Part shown: positions 52,493 to 60,912 of the stretch, piece by piece
Numbering within the stretch: position 1 is the first letter of the stretch
Layout of the letters: each line of letters starts with the position of its first letter
Source of the DNA: Rhizobium sp. Q54
Lineage (GTDB): Bacteria; Pseudomonadota; Alphaproteobacteria; UBA2966; CAIVPW01
DNA: 64,000 bases
Reading direction: 5' to 3'
Assembly: GCA_945947575.1 (NCBI GenBank)
Contig: CAMEYM010000015.1
Location: forward strand, 17,589-81,588
Made by a program: the position numbers and the translations under genes
The notes under the pieces: model-generated
What the model was told of the DNA's origin: nothing
Database searches by the model: none
What the model saw: the letters and a program-made list of their open reading frames with translations, nothing else

Positions 52493-53125
52493 TCAGAACT
52501 GGACGCGCGGTGCGGTCTGGCTCTCGGGCGCCGCGGCGAACGTCTCCTTGGGCTTGGCGCCATACAGCATGGCGACGAGCACGCCCGGGAAGGTGCGTAC
52601 CTCGGTGTTGTAGGCTTGCACCGACAGGATGTAGTCGCGGCGCGCTACGGCGATGCGATTCTCGGTGCCTTCGAGCTGGGACTGCAGCGACAGGAAGTTT
52701 TGGTTGGACTTGAGGTCCGGGTACGCCTCGACCACGACGAGCAGGCGCGCGAGCGCGCTCGAAAGCTGCGCCTGGTTCTGCTGGAACTGCTGGAAGGCTT
52801 GCGGATTGGTGGTGATGTCGGCCGGCAGAGTCATCTGCGTTGCTTTGGCGCGCGCCTCGACGACGGCCGTCAAGGTTTCGCGCTCCTGGGCGGCGTAGCC
52901 GCGCACCGTCTCGACCAGGTTGGGCACCAAGTCGGCGCGGCGCTGGTACTGGTTCTGCACCTCACTCCAAGCAGCGTTCGACGCCTCGTCCAGGGTCGGG
53001 ATGGTGTTGACCCAGCCGCACGCGGACAACGCAGCGGCGAGCCAGGTCAAAAGGATCACGCGAAGGCCCGTGCGGCGCCAAAGGGCCGCGGGCGCCCGGG
53101 ACTGCGTCAAAGCGAGCGTCGACAT
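52493..53125 (-). CDS. lemA: LemA family protein
   Basis: This 210-residue lipoprotein-like protein has an N-terminal membrane segment ending in L-S-A-C. The LemA core follows: NQYQRRADLVPNLVETVRGYAAQE, a long helical bundle, and the C-terminal YNTEVRTFPGVLVAMLYG motif. AGGAGG five bases upstream supports ATG 53125 over one six codons earlier. It heads the lemA-ygcG-TPM operon. LemA proteins are membrane-associated and conserved, with unclear function. Confidence 0.93.
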   Translation of the reverse strand: MSTLALTQSRAPAALWRRTGLRVILLTWLAAALSACGWVNTIPTLDEASNAAWSEVQNQYQRRADLVPNLVETVRGYAAQERETLTAVVEARAKATQMTLPADITTNPQAFQQFQQNQAQLSSALARLLVVVEAYPDLKSNQNFLSLQSQLEGTENRIAVARRDYILSVQAYNTEVRTFPGVLVAMLYGAKPKETFAAAPESQTAPRVQF

Positions 53126-53269
53126 CTTCTCCTCCTCACCCACGCAAAGCGCAGGCGGGGGAATATGTAGGGACGATCGCCGCCAGTGGAACTGGCAGCT
53201 CGAGAAATATTGTGGCCGGACCTACAGCTTAAGGGCGGCGGCGCTCGTCAGGAGCAATCGGCCCGATAC

Positions 53270-53518
53270 CTAGCGGTCCGTGCGACCCGGGTTGCGGCGC
53301 ATCGCGTCCTCGACCGCGCGGCGCACCCGCCCATCATTGTAATGGTTGTGGGCCCCAACCAGCGCCCAGAGGACGCAGACGATCCACAGCGTCCCGAAGG
53401 TGAGGATCGCGAGTACCAAGGACGCCACGAACAGCACCAGGTTGAACAGCGCCTGGAGCGGCTTGCCCGACATGAGGAGAGCAAGCGGCGGCAAGACGAC
53501 GGCCAAGAGATAGAGCAT
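53270..53518 (-). CDS. YqaE/Pmp3-like small membrane protein with cytosolic tail
   Basis: This 82-residue protein has two close transmembrane helices (MLYLLAVVLPPLALLMSG and LFNLVLFVASLVLAILTFGTLWIVCVLWALVG) and a basic C-terminus (RVRRAVEDAMRRNPGRTDR). The PPLALL and proline/glycine pattern resembles the YqaE/Pmp3 proteolipid family, which affects membrane potential under salt stress. The assignment is by pattern only. The gene lies about 150 bases downstream of lemA and next to tRNA-Thr on the same strand. Confidence 0.7.
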   Translation of the reverse strand: MLYLLAVVLPPLALLMSGKPLQALFNLVLFVASLVLAILTFGTLWIVCVLWALVGAHNHYNDGRVRRAVEDAMRRNPGRTDR

Positions 53519-53606
53519 GGAGCGGAGCCTCGCTTGTGGACAAGGCATACATATGGGTGCCTTGGCTCCGTGCGAAAGGGCGCCGCGCACGGAGCGGGCG
53601 GGAGGC

Positions 53607-53682
53607 TGGTGCCGGCGGAGGGACTCGAACCCCCGACCTGAGGTTTACAAAACCACTGCTCTACCAACTGAGCTACGCCGGC
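53607..53682 (-). tRNA. tRNA-Thr (anticodon TGT)
   Basis: The cloverleaf is complete: acceptor stem GCCGGCG/CGCCGGC, D-arm with AGCTCAGTTGGTAGAGC, anticodon loop TTTGTAA, T-arm GGGGGTTCGAGTCCCTC, discriminator A, and an encoded CCA (53607-53609). Confidence 0.95.
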
Positions 53683-53716
53683 GTGAGCGGAAGATAGCGC
53701 GGGACGTGACCTCCGC

Positions 53717-54502
53717 CTACATACTGTGGCGCTCGGCCGCGCCCGCGGCACTGCCGAATCCGTACGGAGCGAACACCGCCTCGCCGCGGAGCCAGCGCGG
53801 CACCGACTCCGGAGTGCGCAGAATGTGCGCAACGGCCGCCGTCATCTCAACGGTGCAGGATTGCAGCCGCTCGTGATCGAGCGCACCGATGGTGCCGTGG
53901 CCGATCGCCTTGCTCACGGTGCGGGGCCAACCGAAGGTGACTATCGGCGCGAGAGATCGGCTCTTGCCCGATATCAGCACCTCTTCGCAAAGCGCCACGC
54001 TGTACGAGACATGCGCGCGGCACACGCGCGGACGCACGTCGTAGATCGAGCACGCACCGTCGCGCAGCAACGGACAGGGGATGCGGAAGTCGTAGCGGGT
54101 CCACGGCGGGATGCCATCGACCTTGGGAGCGGTGGCGCGGACCGACTCGGCCAAGACAGAATCCTCGGCGACACGGCGCGCAACCGCGATCGCCTCGACG
54201 ATGGTGACTTCGACATTGGCGTGGCAGCAGTGCGAGCAGCCCTTTGCGCAGGCGATCTGCTTCTGCACGTCGGGGCCCGTTGGGTCGGTGGCGAAGAAGT
54301 CTTCGGTCAGGGCGCCGACGACGGAGGCGGTGGCGCCGTGAATCGCTGCAAGGTGGCCGCCGCGTTCATCGTCGGTGGCCGCCGCGCGGGCCGCCTCGAT
54401 GCCGGCACGCGTGCGCTTATAGACGCGCTCGACAACCTGCTCGAGCTGTTCGAGCTGCGCCTTGGTGAAGGCATCCTGCTTGCGCCGCTTGGCCTCGCCC
54501 AT
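53717..54502 (-). CDS. YkgJ-family cysteine-cluster protein
   Basis: This 261-residue protein has the YkgJ cluster, CAKGCSHCCHANVEV (about residues 85-99), followed by CPLLRDGACSIYDVRPRVCR (about 150-169). These cysteines are thought to bind zinc or an Fe-S cluster. The N-terminal 70 residues are a charged helix. The function of the family is not established. It is a lone gene upstream of the tRNA-Thr gene on the minus strand. Confidence 0.85.
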   Translation of the reverse strand: MGEAKRRKQDAFTKAQLEQLEQVVERVYKRTRAGIEAARAAATDDERGGHLAAIHGATASVVGALTEDFFATDPTGPDVQKQIACAKGCSHCCHANVEVTIVEAIAVARRVAEDSVLAESVRATAPKVDGIPPWTRYDFRIPCPLLRDGACSIYDVRPRVCRAHVSYSVALCEEVLISGKSRSLAPIVTFGWPRTVSKAIGHGTIGALDHERLQSCTVEMTAAVAHILRTPESVPRWLRGEAVFAPYGFGSAAGAAERHSM

Positions 54503-54533
54503 GGCGGCATTCTAGCCGCGGGGAGCCTCTCGC

Positions 54534-56768
54534 CTAGGGATTGCTCGCCTCCGCCTCGGGTACCGGCGGCTCGATCGCCGATGGTTTGGGCGGCGGCGCG
54601 GTACGCGGGAAGGGCATCTCGATGCCCTCCTTGTCGAAACGCACCTTCACGCGCCGATTGAACTCGCGGCGCACGTCCCACTGACGCTGCGGCCGGGTCT
54701 TCATGCGCACGCGGATGACCAGAGCGTTGTCGGTTACCTCCTCGAGACCCATGATCTCGATGGGACCGAGCATGGCGCGGCCGAGTTGGGGGTCGGCCTT
54801 TATGTCGTGGCCGATGTCCTTGAGCAGCTTGACGACGCGTTCGTAGTCTTCGTTGTAGGCGACGCGCACGTCGATGACGGCGTACGAGAAGTCCTTGGTC
54901 AGATTCTCGATCACCGCGACGCTGGAGAACGGGATCGTGTAGACGGTGCCGTCGAAGTCGCGCAGGCGCACCGTGCGGATGGTCATCGACTCGACCACGC
55001 CGGTCTTGTTGCCCAAGCGCGCAACGTCGCCGACGTGGAGCGAGTCCTCGATCAAGATGAACACGCCGGTGATGAAGTCCTTCACCAGCGTCTGCGCGCC
55101 AAAGCCGATGGCGACGCCCGCCACGCCGGCGCCGGCCAGCAGCGGACCGATGCTGACACCGATCTCGGACAGGATGACGAGGCCGGTCATGACGCTGATG
55201 AGGATGATCAGCACGTTGCGGATCAGGGGCAGCAAGGTGCGGATGCGTTGGGACGGCACGTGGTCCTCGTCGCCGCTGCGCGCGTCGAGGTAGAGGTGGA
55301 CCAGGGCGTTCGAAAGCTCGAGCGCCAGGACCGCGATGCCGAGGATGACAGCGATGTGCAGCGCGCGCGACAGGACGCGGCGCCCGGCATCCGATGTGAA
55401 CCATTCGAGGATGTCGATGCCCCACACCTGCAGGATGGCGAGCGCGGCGAGCGCCTGCAGCAGGATGACGATGCTGCGCCGCGTGAGCGGCAGGTACAGG
55501 TCGGCGCGCGCCGCGGCGAAGGGGTACTGGCGGCGGATCTCCTCGCTGACGCCGAAGGCGCCGTGCAGCGCCTGACCGATGACCCGCACCAGGAACCAAG
55601 TAATGACGACGATGACAGCCGACGCCATGGTGTTGCGGGCGATTAGGGTGAAGCCACCCGGAATGCCGAGCATCCACACGGCCCATGCCGCCCCGACGTA
55701 GAGCAGCGCCAGCACGTGCCACGACGACGCCAGGCGCTCGCGCATGACCCGCACCGCGTTCGGGCCGACGCGCTCGCCGCCGAGCCCGGCCATCCAGCGC
55801 TGTACCGGCTGGCGATTCTGCAGGATCAGCACGGCCAGCAGCAGCGCGAAGAGCAAGCCGATCAGGCGTACAAGGAACGCATAGGCCGCCGGTGGCACGC
55901 CGAGCAGTAGGGCCGCTTGCGTCAGGAAGTAGCCGTAGACGAGCAGATCGACGGTGCGGCGCACCCATACGTAGAGGTATGCGGCGGTTTCGTTGCGCAT
56001 GGGCAGTGGCCGCAGGCCCGGCGTGAGTGGGGCGAGCAGGGCTTTGGCGACCGCATTGCTGGCTAGCGCTGCAATGACGGCGGTGAGTGCCGTCAGGATG
56101 ATCAGCCGGACGCCCTCGGACGGCTGCAGGACCGCAAGCAATGCATAGCCCGTGAGCGCGAACGCCAGGATCGGCGCGATCAGCAGCAGGCTGTTGAGAA
56201 CGGAGTATGGGATGCGCCGCCACCAGGTGGTGGCCGCGGCGCGAACCTCGAGGCGTGTCGTCGCCGGTCGCAGCAGCCGGCGCACCGACCACCACACGGC
56301 GAGGGCCGGCGCTACCGTCAGGGCCAAGTAGAGCAGAAGCGCGGTCCAGAACGTCTGGCGATCGGGCGCCGATTGGTCGGTGAACCAGCGCACGATGCCG
56401 CGGGGGCTGCCCATCGCCAGGGCGACCTCGGCGACGCGATCACCGAGCGACGAGAGCGCATTGCTGAACACCGCCAGCATGCCTGCGCCCGAATCAGGGC
56501 GGCTGGTGGGCGGCGCCGGCGTGGCCGCGGTGGCGGCTGGAGGGGCCGGCACGGCGGTTGCCGCTGGCGTCGTCGCCGGCGGTGGCGCCAGGCGGCGCAG
56601 CTCTTCGAGCAGACGGGCGCGCGCCGCGTCGTCCTGCAGCACGCGGATGAGTGCATCGATGTCGGCCGGCGTCGCCACCGCGGCTGCCGGCGCGCCACCC
56701 TGGGCGTGGGCGGGCGGCGACACGAAGGAGAGGAGGAGACACGCTGCGAGAGCGAACAGCAGTCTCAA
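54534..56768 (-). CDS. Large MscS-family mechanosensitive channel
   Basis: This protein has about 744 residues, with a signal peptide (LLFALAACLLLSFVSPPAHA) and a periplasmic proline/alanine-rich region. About ten transmembrane segments then lead to the MscS core: the pore helix GPLLAGAGVAGVAIGFGAQTLVKDFITGVFILIED and the cytosolic beta-domain (LGNKTGVVESMTIRTVRLRDFDGTVYTIPFS). It should relieve osmotic downshock. The start is TTG 56768, whose TTGA overlaps the antiporter stop, so the two genes are coupled. The C-terminal tail is proline-rich. Confidence 0.9.
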   Translation of the reverse strand: MRLLFALAACLLLSFVSPPAHAQGGAPAAAVATPADIDALIRVLQDDAARARLLEELRRLAPPPATTPAATAVPAPPAATAATPAPPTSRPDSGAGMLAVFSNALSSLGDRVAEVALAMGSPRGIVRWFTDQSAPDRQTFWTALLLYLALTVAPALAVWWSVRRLLRPATTRLEVRAAATTWWRRIPYSVLNSLLLIAPILAFALTGYALLAVLQPSEGVRLIILTALTAVIAALASNAVAKALLAPLTPGLRPLPMRNETAAYLYVWVRRTVDLLVYGYFLTQAALLLGVPPAAYAFLVRLIGLLFALLLAVLILQNRQPVQRWMAGLGGERVGPNAVRVMRERLASSWHVLALLYVGAAWAVWMLGIPGGFTLIARNTMASAVIVVITWFLVRVIGQALHGAFGVSEEIRRQYPFAAARADLYLPLTRRSIVILLQALAALAILQVWGIDILEWFTSDAGRRVLSRALHIAVILGIAVLALELSNALVHLYLDARSGDEDHVPSQRIRTLLPLIRNVLIILISVMTGLVILSEIGVSIGPLLAGAGVAGVAIGFGAQTLVKDFITGVFILIEDSLHVGDVARLGNKTGVVESMTIRTVRLRDFDGTVYTIPFSSVAVIENLTKDFSYAVIDVRVAYNEDYERVVKLLKDIGHDIKADPQLGRAMLGPIEIMGLEEVTDNALVIRVRMKTRPQRQWDVRREFNRRVKVRFDKEGIEMPFPRTAPPPKPSAIEPPVPEAEASNP

Positions 56769-58204
56769 CGCGGATTCTCCGTGCCGGTCGAACGCGTCTC
56801 GGCGGGAACGACCAAGTCGTTGGCGGCGGGCGGATGCTCGGTGGGCGTTTCGACGACCGCCGGCATGTTCGTGGATGGCTTCGCGGCGTGCACACGGCGC
56901 AGGCGCTCCGCTGCGCGGCGAGCGGCGGCAACCGCACCGTTGCTGCCGCTGCGCACGCCACGGCCGACGGCACGGACGCCGCGCCACAGGGCGCGCGCCT
57001 CGGCACCGTACAGGCTGTCGAGGCCGAAGCTGGCGCCGTCGCCGGGACGCCACGCCAAGGCTTCGAGGCGTCGCGCGGTGAGGAGCCACAGGGGGCTCGC
57101 CACCAAGCTGAGGGCGATGACAGCGACCAGCAGCCGGTAATCGTCGGCGCCGATCAGGCCCGAAGCGACGCCCGACGCGGCGAGCACGAAGGAGAACTCG
57201 CCGACCTGGCCCATCACCGTGCCGGCCAGGAAGGCACGCGGCCACGGCTCGCCCACCAGGCGCAGAATCGCGATGTTGGCAGCGGTCTTGCCGACCGTCA
57301 CCACCAGAACCAGCAGCAAGACGGTGCCGAGGTTGTCCCAAATGAAGCGCAGGTCGAGCAGCAAGCCCACCGACAGGAAGAACACCATGAGCAGCGCCGA
57401 CTGAATGGGGCGGGTCGCCGCCACCATCTTCGGCCGCTCGGCGGTGTTGCCGACGATCAGGCCGGCGATGAACGCGCCGTACGCCGGCGACAGGCCGAGC
57501 AGGCCCGACAAGGTCGCGGCCGAGAAGCAGATCGCCAGCGCGGTGATGGCGGCGAGTTCCTCGTTCTCCTCGAGGCGGTCGAGCAGGGCGATGCGGATGC
57601 GCCGCCGGCCGGACAGGAACAGGATGACAGCCGCGAGCACTGCGACGGCGGCGCCCAGCTTGCCGAGCTCGAGGGTGATCGATTGCTCCTCGCCGGAGAA
57701 CATGCCGGCGATCAGCAGCATCGGCACTACGGCCAAGTCCTGGGCGATGAGCACGCCGATGGCGGTGCGGCCGACGTCGGTGCGCAGCTCGCCGATGTCT
57801 TCCAGGATCTTGATGGCGACCGCGGTGGAGGAAAGCGCAACCGCGAAGCCGACCAGCAGAGCGAGGCCGGGCGACCAACCCAGGAAGCGGCCGACGCCCC
57901 AGGCGAGGACGAGGGCAACGCCGATCTGCAGCAAGGCGGTGAGCAGCGAGACATGCCAAACGCGCTTGAAGCTGCGCAAGCTGAGCTCGAGCCCGATCAG
58001 GAACAGCAGCATCAGCACGCCGAGCTCGGCGAGGCTTTCGACGGCGCCGCGGTCGGCGGCCAGCCCCAGTACCGAGGGGCCGAGCAGGACGCCCGCGAGC
58101 ACGTAGCCGACCAGGATCGGTTGGCGCAGCTGGTGCAGCAACAGGCCGCCCAGGGCGGCGGCGCTAGCGATCAAGGCGACTTGGGTGAGATCGAAACCGG
58201 CCAT
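56765..58204 (-). CDS. KefB-like CPA2 monovalent cation/proton antiporter
   Basis: This 479-residue membrane protein has about twelve helices. The CPA2 core shows ALSSTAVAIKILEDIGELRT, IAQDLAVVPMLLIAGM and LSPAYGAFIAGLIVGNT. There is no NAD-binding RCK domain; instead a 75-residue polar cytosolic tail follows. It probably exchanges K+ or Na+ for protons. It is coupled to the MscS-family gene downstream, making a two-gene osmotic/ion homeostasis operon. Confidence 0.9.
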   Translation of the reverse strand: MAGFDLTQVALIASAAALGGLLLHQLRQPILVGYVLAGVLLGPSVLGLAADRGAVESLAELGVLMLLFLIGLELSLRSFKRVWHVSLLTALLQIGVALVLAWGVGRFLGWSPGLALLVGFAVALSSTAVAIKILEDIGELRTDVGRTAIGVLIAQDLAVVPMLLIAGMFSGEEQSITLELGKLGAAVAVLAAVILFLSGRRRIRIALLDRLEENEELAAITALAICFSAATLSGLLGLSPAYGAFIAGLIVGNTAERPKMVAATRPIQSALLMVFFLSVGLLLDLRFIWDNLGTVLLLVLVVTVGKTAANIAILRLVGEPWPRAFLAGTVMGQVGEFSFVLAASGVASGLIGADDYRLLVAVIALSLVASPLWLLTARRLEALAWRPGDGASFGLDSLYGAEARALWRGVRAVGRGVRSGSNGAVAAARRAAERLRRVHAAKPSTNMPAVVETPTEHPPAANDLVVPAETRSTGTENPR

Positions 58205-58393
58205 CTCAGATGGCCGCGCTCAAGCAGTGGGAGAGCTCACATGCGTCGGAATGGTCGGCGCGGCGCGCGGCCGTGCCCATCCGGTAAAGTCCGTACAGCG
58301 AAAGAATCATGCGGCACCAAAGCGCAACACGATTAACAAGCAGGTACCTACGGTCCCGGTCAAGCACCGCGCGCCCGTGGCTCGGCCGAGTCG

Positions 58394-59131
58394 CTAGCCA
58401 AAGTCCCAGGGCGGGTTGCGGATCTCGGAGAATACGGCGCGCAAGCCGCTGCCCCACGCCGCGCGCACCTCGGCGAAGTAAGGGTCGGTGTCGGCCAAGG
58501 TCTGGTGGGTCGCCACCTTGAGGGTGTCGCGACGGTAGACGAGCAGGTCGATGGGCGGTCCGACCGAGATATTGGAACGCAGCGTCGAGTCCATCGAGAT
58601 GATCGCGCACTTGGATGCGTCGGCGAGGTTGGTACCGAACGTGATGACGCGATCGAGGATGGGTTTGCCATACTTGTTCTCGCCGATCTGGAAGAACGGC
58701 GTGTCGGGCGTCGACTCGATGAAGTTGCCGGCCTTGTAGATCAGGAACAGGCGCAGCGGCCCGCCTGCGATCTGGCCGCCCAGGATCATGGACACGTCGA
58801 AGTCGAGCCCGGACTGGCGCAGTGCCGCGCCGTCGATCGCGTCCACCGCGCGCACTGCGGCTCCGACCAGGCGCGCGGCCTCGGCAGCGGTGTTCACGGT
58901 CATCATCGATTCGGACTTCCCGTTGACGGGGAGCCCTTCGTTGAGATGGGCGACGACGGCCTGGCTGACGGCGAGGTTGCCGGCGGTCATTAGCACGAGC
59001 ACCCGCTCGCCCGGGGTCTCCCAGATCGTCATCTTGCGGAACTTGGCGATTTGGTCGACGCCCGCGTTGGTGAGCGAATCCGACACCATGACGAGACCCT
59101 GCTGCAGCAGGATGCCCATGCAGTAAGTCAA
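58394..59131 (-). CDS. Anbu proteasome-like peptidase
   Basis: This 245-residue N-terminal nucleophile hydrolase of the proteasome beta/HslV fold starts Met-Thr, so Thr2 would be the nucleophile after methionine removal. The segment MTYCMGILLQQGLVMVSDSLTNAG and the length match Anbu proteins, which form helical or ring assemblies and lack a dedicated unfoldase. It is the last gene of a four-gene cluster with ATP-grasp, alpha-E and transglutaminase-like genes, the usual Anbu neighbourhood. The peptide substrate is unknown. Confidence 0.92.
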   Translation of the reverse strand: MTYCMGILLQQGLVMVSDSLTNAGVDQIAKFRKMTIWETPGERVLVLMTAGNLAVSQAVVAHLNEGLPVNGKSESMMTVNTAAEAARLVGAAVRAVDAIDGAALRQSGLDFDVSMILGGQIAGGPLRLFLIYKAGNFIESTPDTPFFQIGENKYGKPILDRVITFGTNLADASKCAIISMDSTLRSNISVGPPIDLLVYRRDTLKVATHQTLADTDPYFAEVRAAWGSGLRAVFSEIRNPPWDFG

Positions 59132-59144
59132 TTGTTCCCCCGCC

Positions 59145-59951
59145 TTACTGCTGACCTTGCGCCTGTGCCACCCGCACTCGCACCGTCAGGTTCTCGGTGC
59201 CGCCGCCGCGGCGCGTACCCCGCACCGGGGCCGCATCAAGGTAGTCCAAACCGCTGGCAAGACGCACGTAGGTGTCGTTGACGCGCTGCTTATTGGCCGG
59301 ATCGAACGCGATCCAGCCGCGCTCCGGCACGTACACCTCGGCCCAGGCGTGGTTGGCCTCGTAGTCGATACCGTTGGGATCGGCCCAGTAGTAGCCGCTG
59401 ATGTAGCGCGCCGGCATGCCGAGTTCGCGGCTGCAGCAGATCAGGACGTGGCTGAGATCCTGGCAGACGCCGGCGCCCGTGTTCAGCGCCTCTGCCGCGG
59501 TGGTGGCGGAGCCGGTGACGCCGCCGCGATAGCTGACCGCGCCGCATACGCGCTCGACAAGACGCTCGAGCATCTCTATGCCGGCTGCGCCCTTGGCGCC
59601 GCTGCGGGCGAGGTCGATCAACGGGGCGTTGGGAGCGGTGAGGTGCGTCGCGCGCAGGAACACCGCGGGCGGCAAGGTCTCGTCTTCGTCGGACGGGCCG
59701 CCGTTGGCGACGGTCGAGACGCGCCCGCGCACCGATACCGTGAACGACTGGTGCGGCTTGGTCAGGGACAGCACTTCGACGTCGTTGCCGAAGCCGTCGC
59801 GGAACTGGCTCAGCGGCTCCGGTCCTTTGACCGACCATTGGCGAACGCTCTGCTGCGCCGACTGGTGCGGGCGCAGCCGCAGGTACTGGATCGAATAACG
59901 CAGCGGCGTCGCATACGCGTACGTCGTGTCGTGTTCGACGGCGAGTTCCAT
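59145..59951 (-). CDS. Transglutaminase-like cysteine peptidase/ligase of the Anbu cluster
   Basis: This 268-residue protein has an N-terminal beta-domain (VEHDTTYAYATPLRYSIQYLRLRP) and a transglutaminase core. The catalytic triad is Cys163 (GVCQDLSH), His201 (NHAWAEVYVP) and Asp217 (AFDPANK). No signal peptide is seen, so it should be cytosolic. It lies between the alpha-E and Anbu genes, 13 bases from the latter. These clusters are suspected to make and remove a peptide or isopeptide modification. Confidence 0.92.
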   Translation of the reverse strand: MELAVEHDTTYAYATPLRYSIQYLRLRPHQSAQQSVRQWSVKGPEPLSQFRDGFGNDVEVLSLTKPHQSFTVSVRGRVSTVANGGPSDEDETLPPAVFLRATHLTAPNAPLIDLARSGAKGAAGIEMLERLVERVCGAVSYRGGVTGSATTAAEALNTGAGVCQDLSHVLICCSRELGMPARYISGYYWADPNGIDYEANHAWAEVYVPERGWIAFDPANKQRVNDTYVRLASGLDYLDAAPVRGTRRGGGTENLTVRVRVAQAQGQQ

Positions 59952-59961
59952 CGCGCTGTTC

Positions 59962-60906
59962 CTACGCCGCCAGCTGGAAGTCGTCGGCAATCTGCTTGCC
60001 AAGGTTCGCGGTGCGGCGGATGAAGTCGGTGAGGAACTCGTGCAGGCCGCCCTGGAAGATCTCCTCCATGCGGCCATAGCGCAACTTGCCGTAGATGTCG
60101 CCGGCCAGGCGGAAGCACTCGTAGTCGCGGTGGTAGCGCGTGCGCAGCTCGCCGAACAGTACGTCGATCTCGCGGAAGCTCGCACGCAGGGAGCGCGGCA
60201 TGTCCTCGCGCAGGATCAGCAGCTCGGCGACGCGCCAGGGGAGGATCGCCTCGCGGTAGACGTGCTTGTAGGCGCGCAGCGCCGACACCGAGCGCAGCAG
60301 CGCCGCCCACTGGTAGTAGTCGACGACGCCGCCCACCGCGTCCGACGCCGGCAGCAGCAGGTGGTACTTCACGTCGAGCAGCCGCGCGGTGTTGTCGGCG
60401 CGCTCCAGGAACGTGCCGAGGCGCAGGAAGTGGTACGCGTCATCGCGGAGCATGGTGCCGAAGGTGACCCCGCGGAACAGGTGCGAGCGCTCCTTCACCC
60501 AGTCGAAGAACCCCGAGAACCCGGATGCCGCGACATGGTCGTAGTCCTTGCCCTGCAGCGACAGGTAGGTCTCGTTGAGGCACTCCCACATCTCGCTGGT
60601 GATGGAGCCGCGCAGCGCGCGCCCGTTCTCGCGGGCGCGGCGGATGCACGCCGAGATGCTGGTCAGGTTTTCCAGGTCGGTCACCATGTAGGTGATGACG
60701 TTGCGCGCGTCCGCCTTGTCGTACTTGGTGGCGAACGACTTGGCTGTGCCCGAGATGCCCAGCACCGATCCCCAGTCCGCCGCCGCGACGTCCTGACGGC
60801 TGATGAGCGCTGAGCGGTGTGCGACGTCGAGCATGCGCGCCGTGTTCTCGGCGCGCTCGAAGTAGCGGCCGAGCCAGTAGAGGTTGTCGGCGGTGCGGCT
60901 CAGCAT
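59962..60906 (-). CDS. Alpha-E domain protein
   Basis: This 314-residue all-helical protein of the alpha-E family starts MLSRTADNLYWLGRYFERAENTARML. The conserved RYFERAENTAR motif recurs in the middle as LERADNTARLLD. It partners with the ATP-grasp protein encoded 6 bases upstream and the transglutaminase encoded 10 bases downstream. Its biochemical role is not established. Confidence 0.93.
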   Translation of the reverse strand: MLSRTADNLYWLGRYFERAENTARMLDVAHRSALISRQDVAAADWGSVLGISGTAKSFATKYDKADARNVITYMVTDLENLTSISACIRRARENGRALRGSITSEMWECLNETYLSLQGKDYDHVAASGFSGFFDWVKERSHLFRGVTFGTMLRDDAYHFLRLGTFLERADNTARLLDVKYHLLLPASDAVGGVVDYYQWAALLRSVSALRAYKHVYREAILPWRVAELLILREDMPRSLRASFREIDVLFGELRTRYHRDYECFRLAGDIYGKLRYGRMEEIFQGGLHEFLTDFIRRTANLGKQIADDFQLAA

Positions 60907-60912
60907 GGCGAC

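Noticed and set aside
53607..53682. tRNA-Thr as an integration (attachment) site
   Set aside because: Its 3' side is followed directly by ordinary core-type genes. No integrase and no repeated tRNA end are seen nearby.
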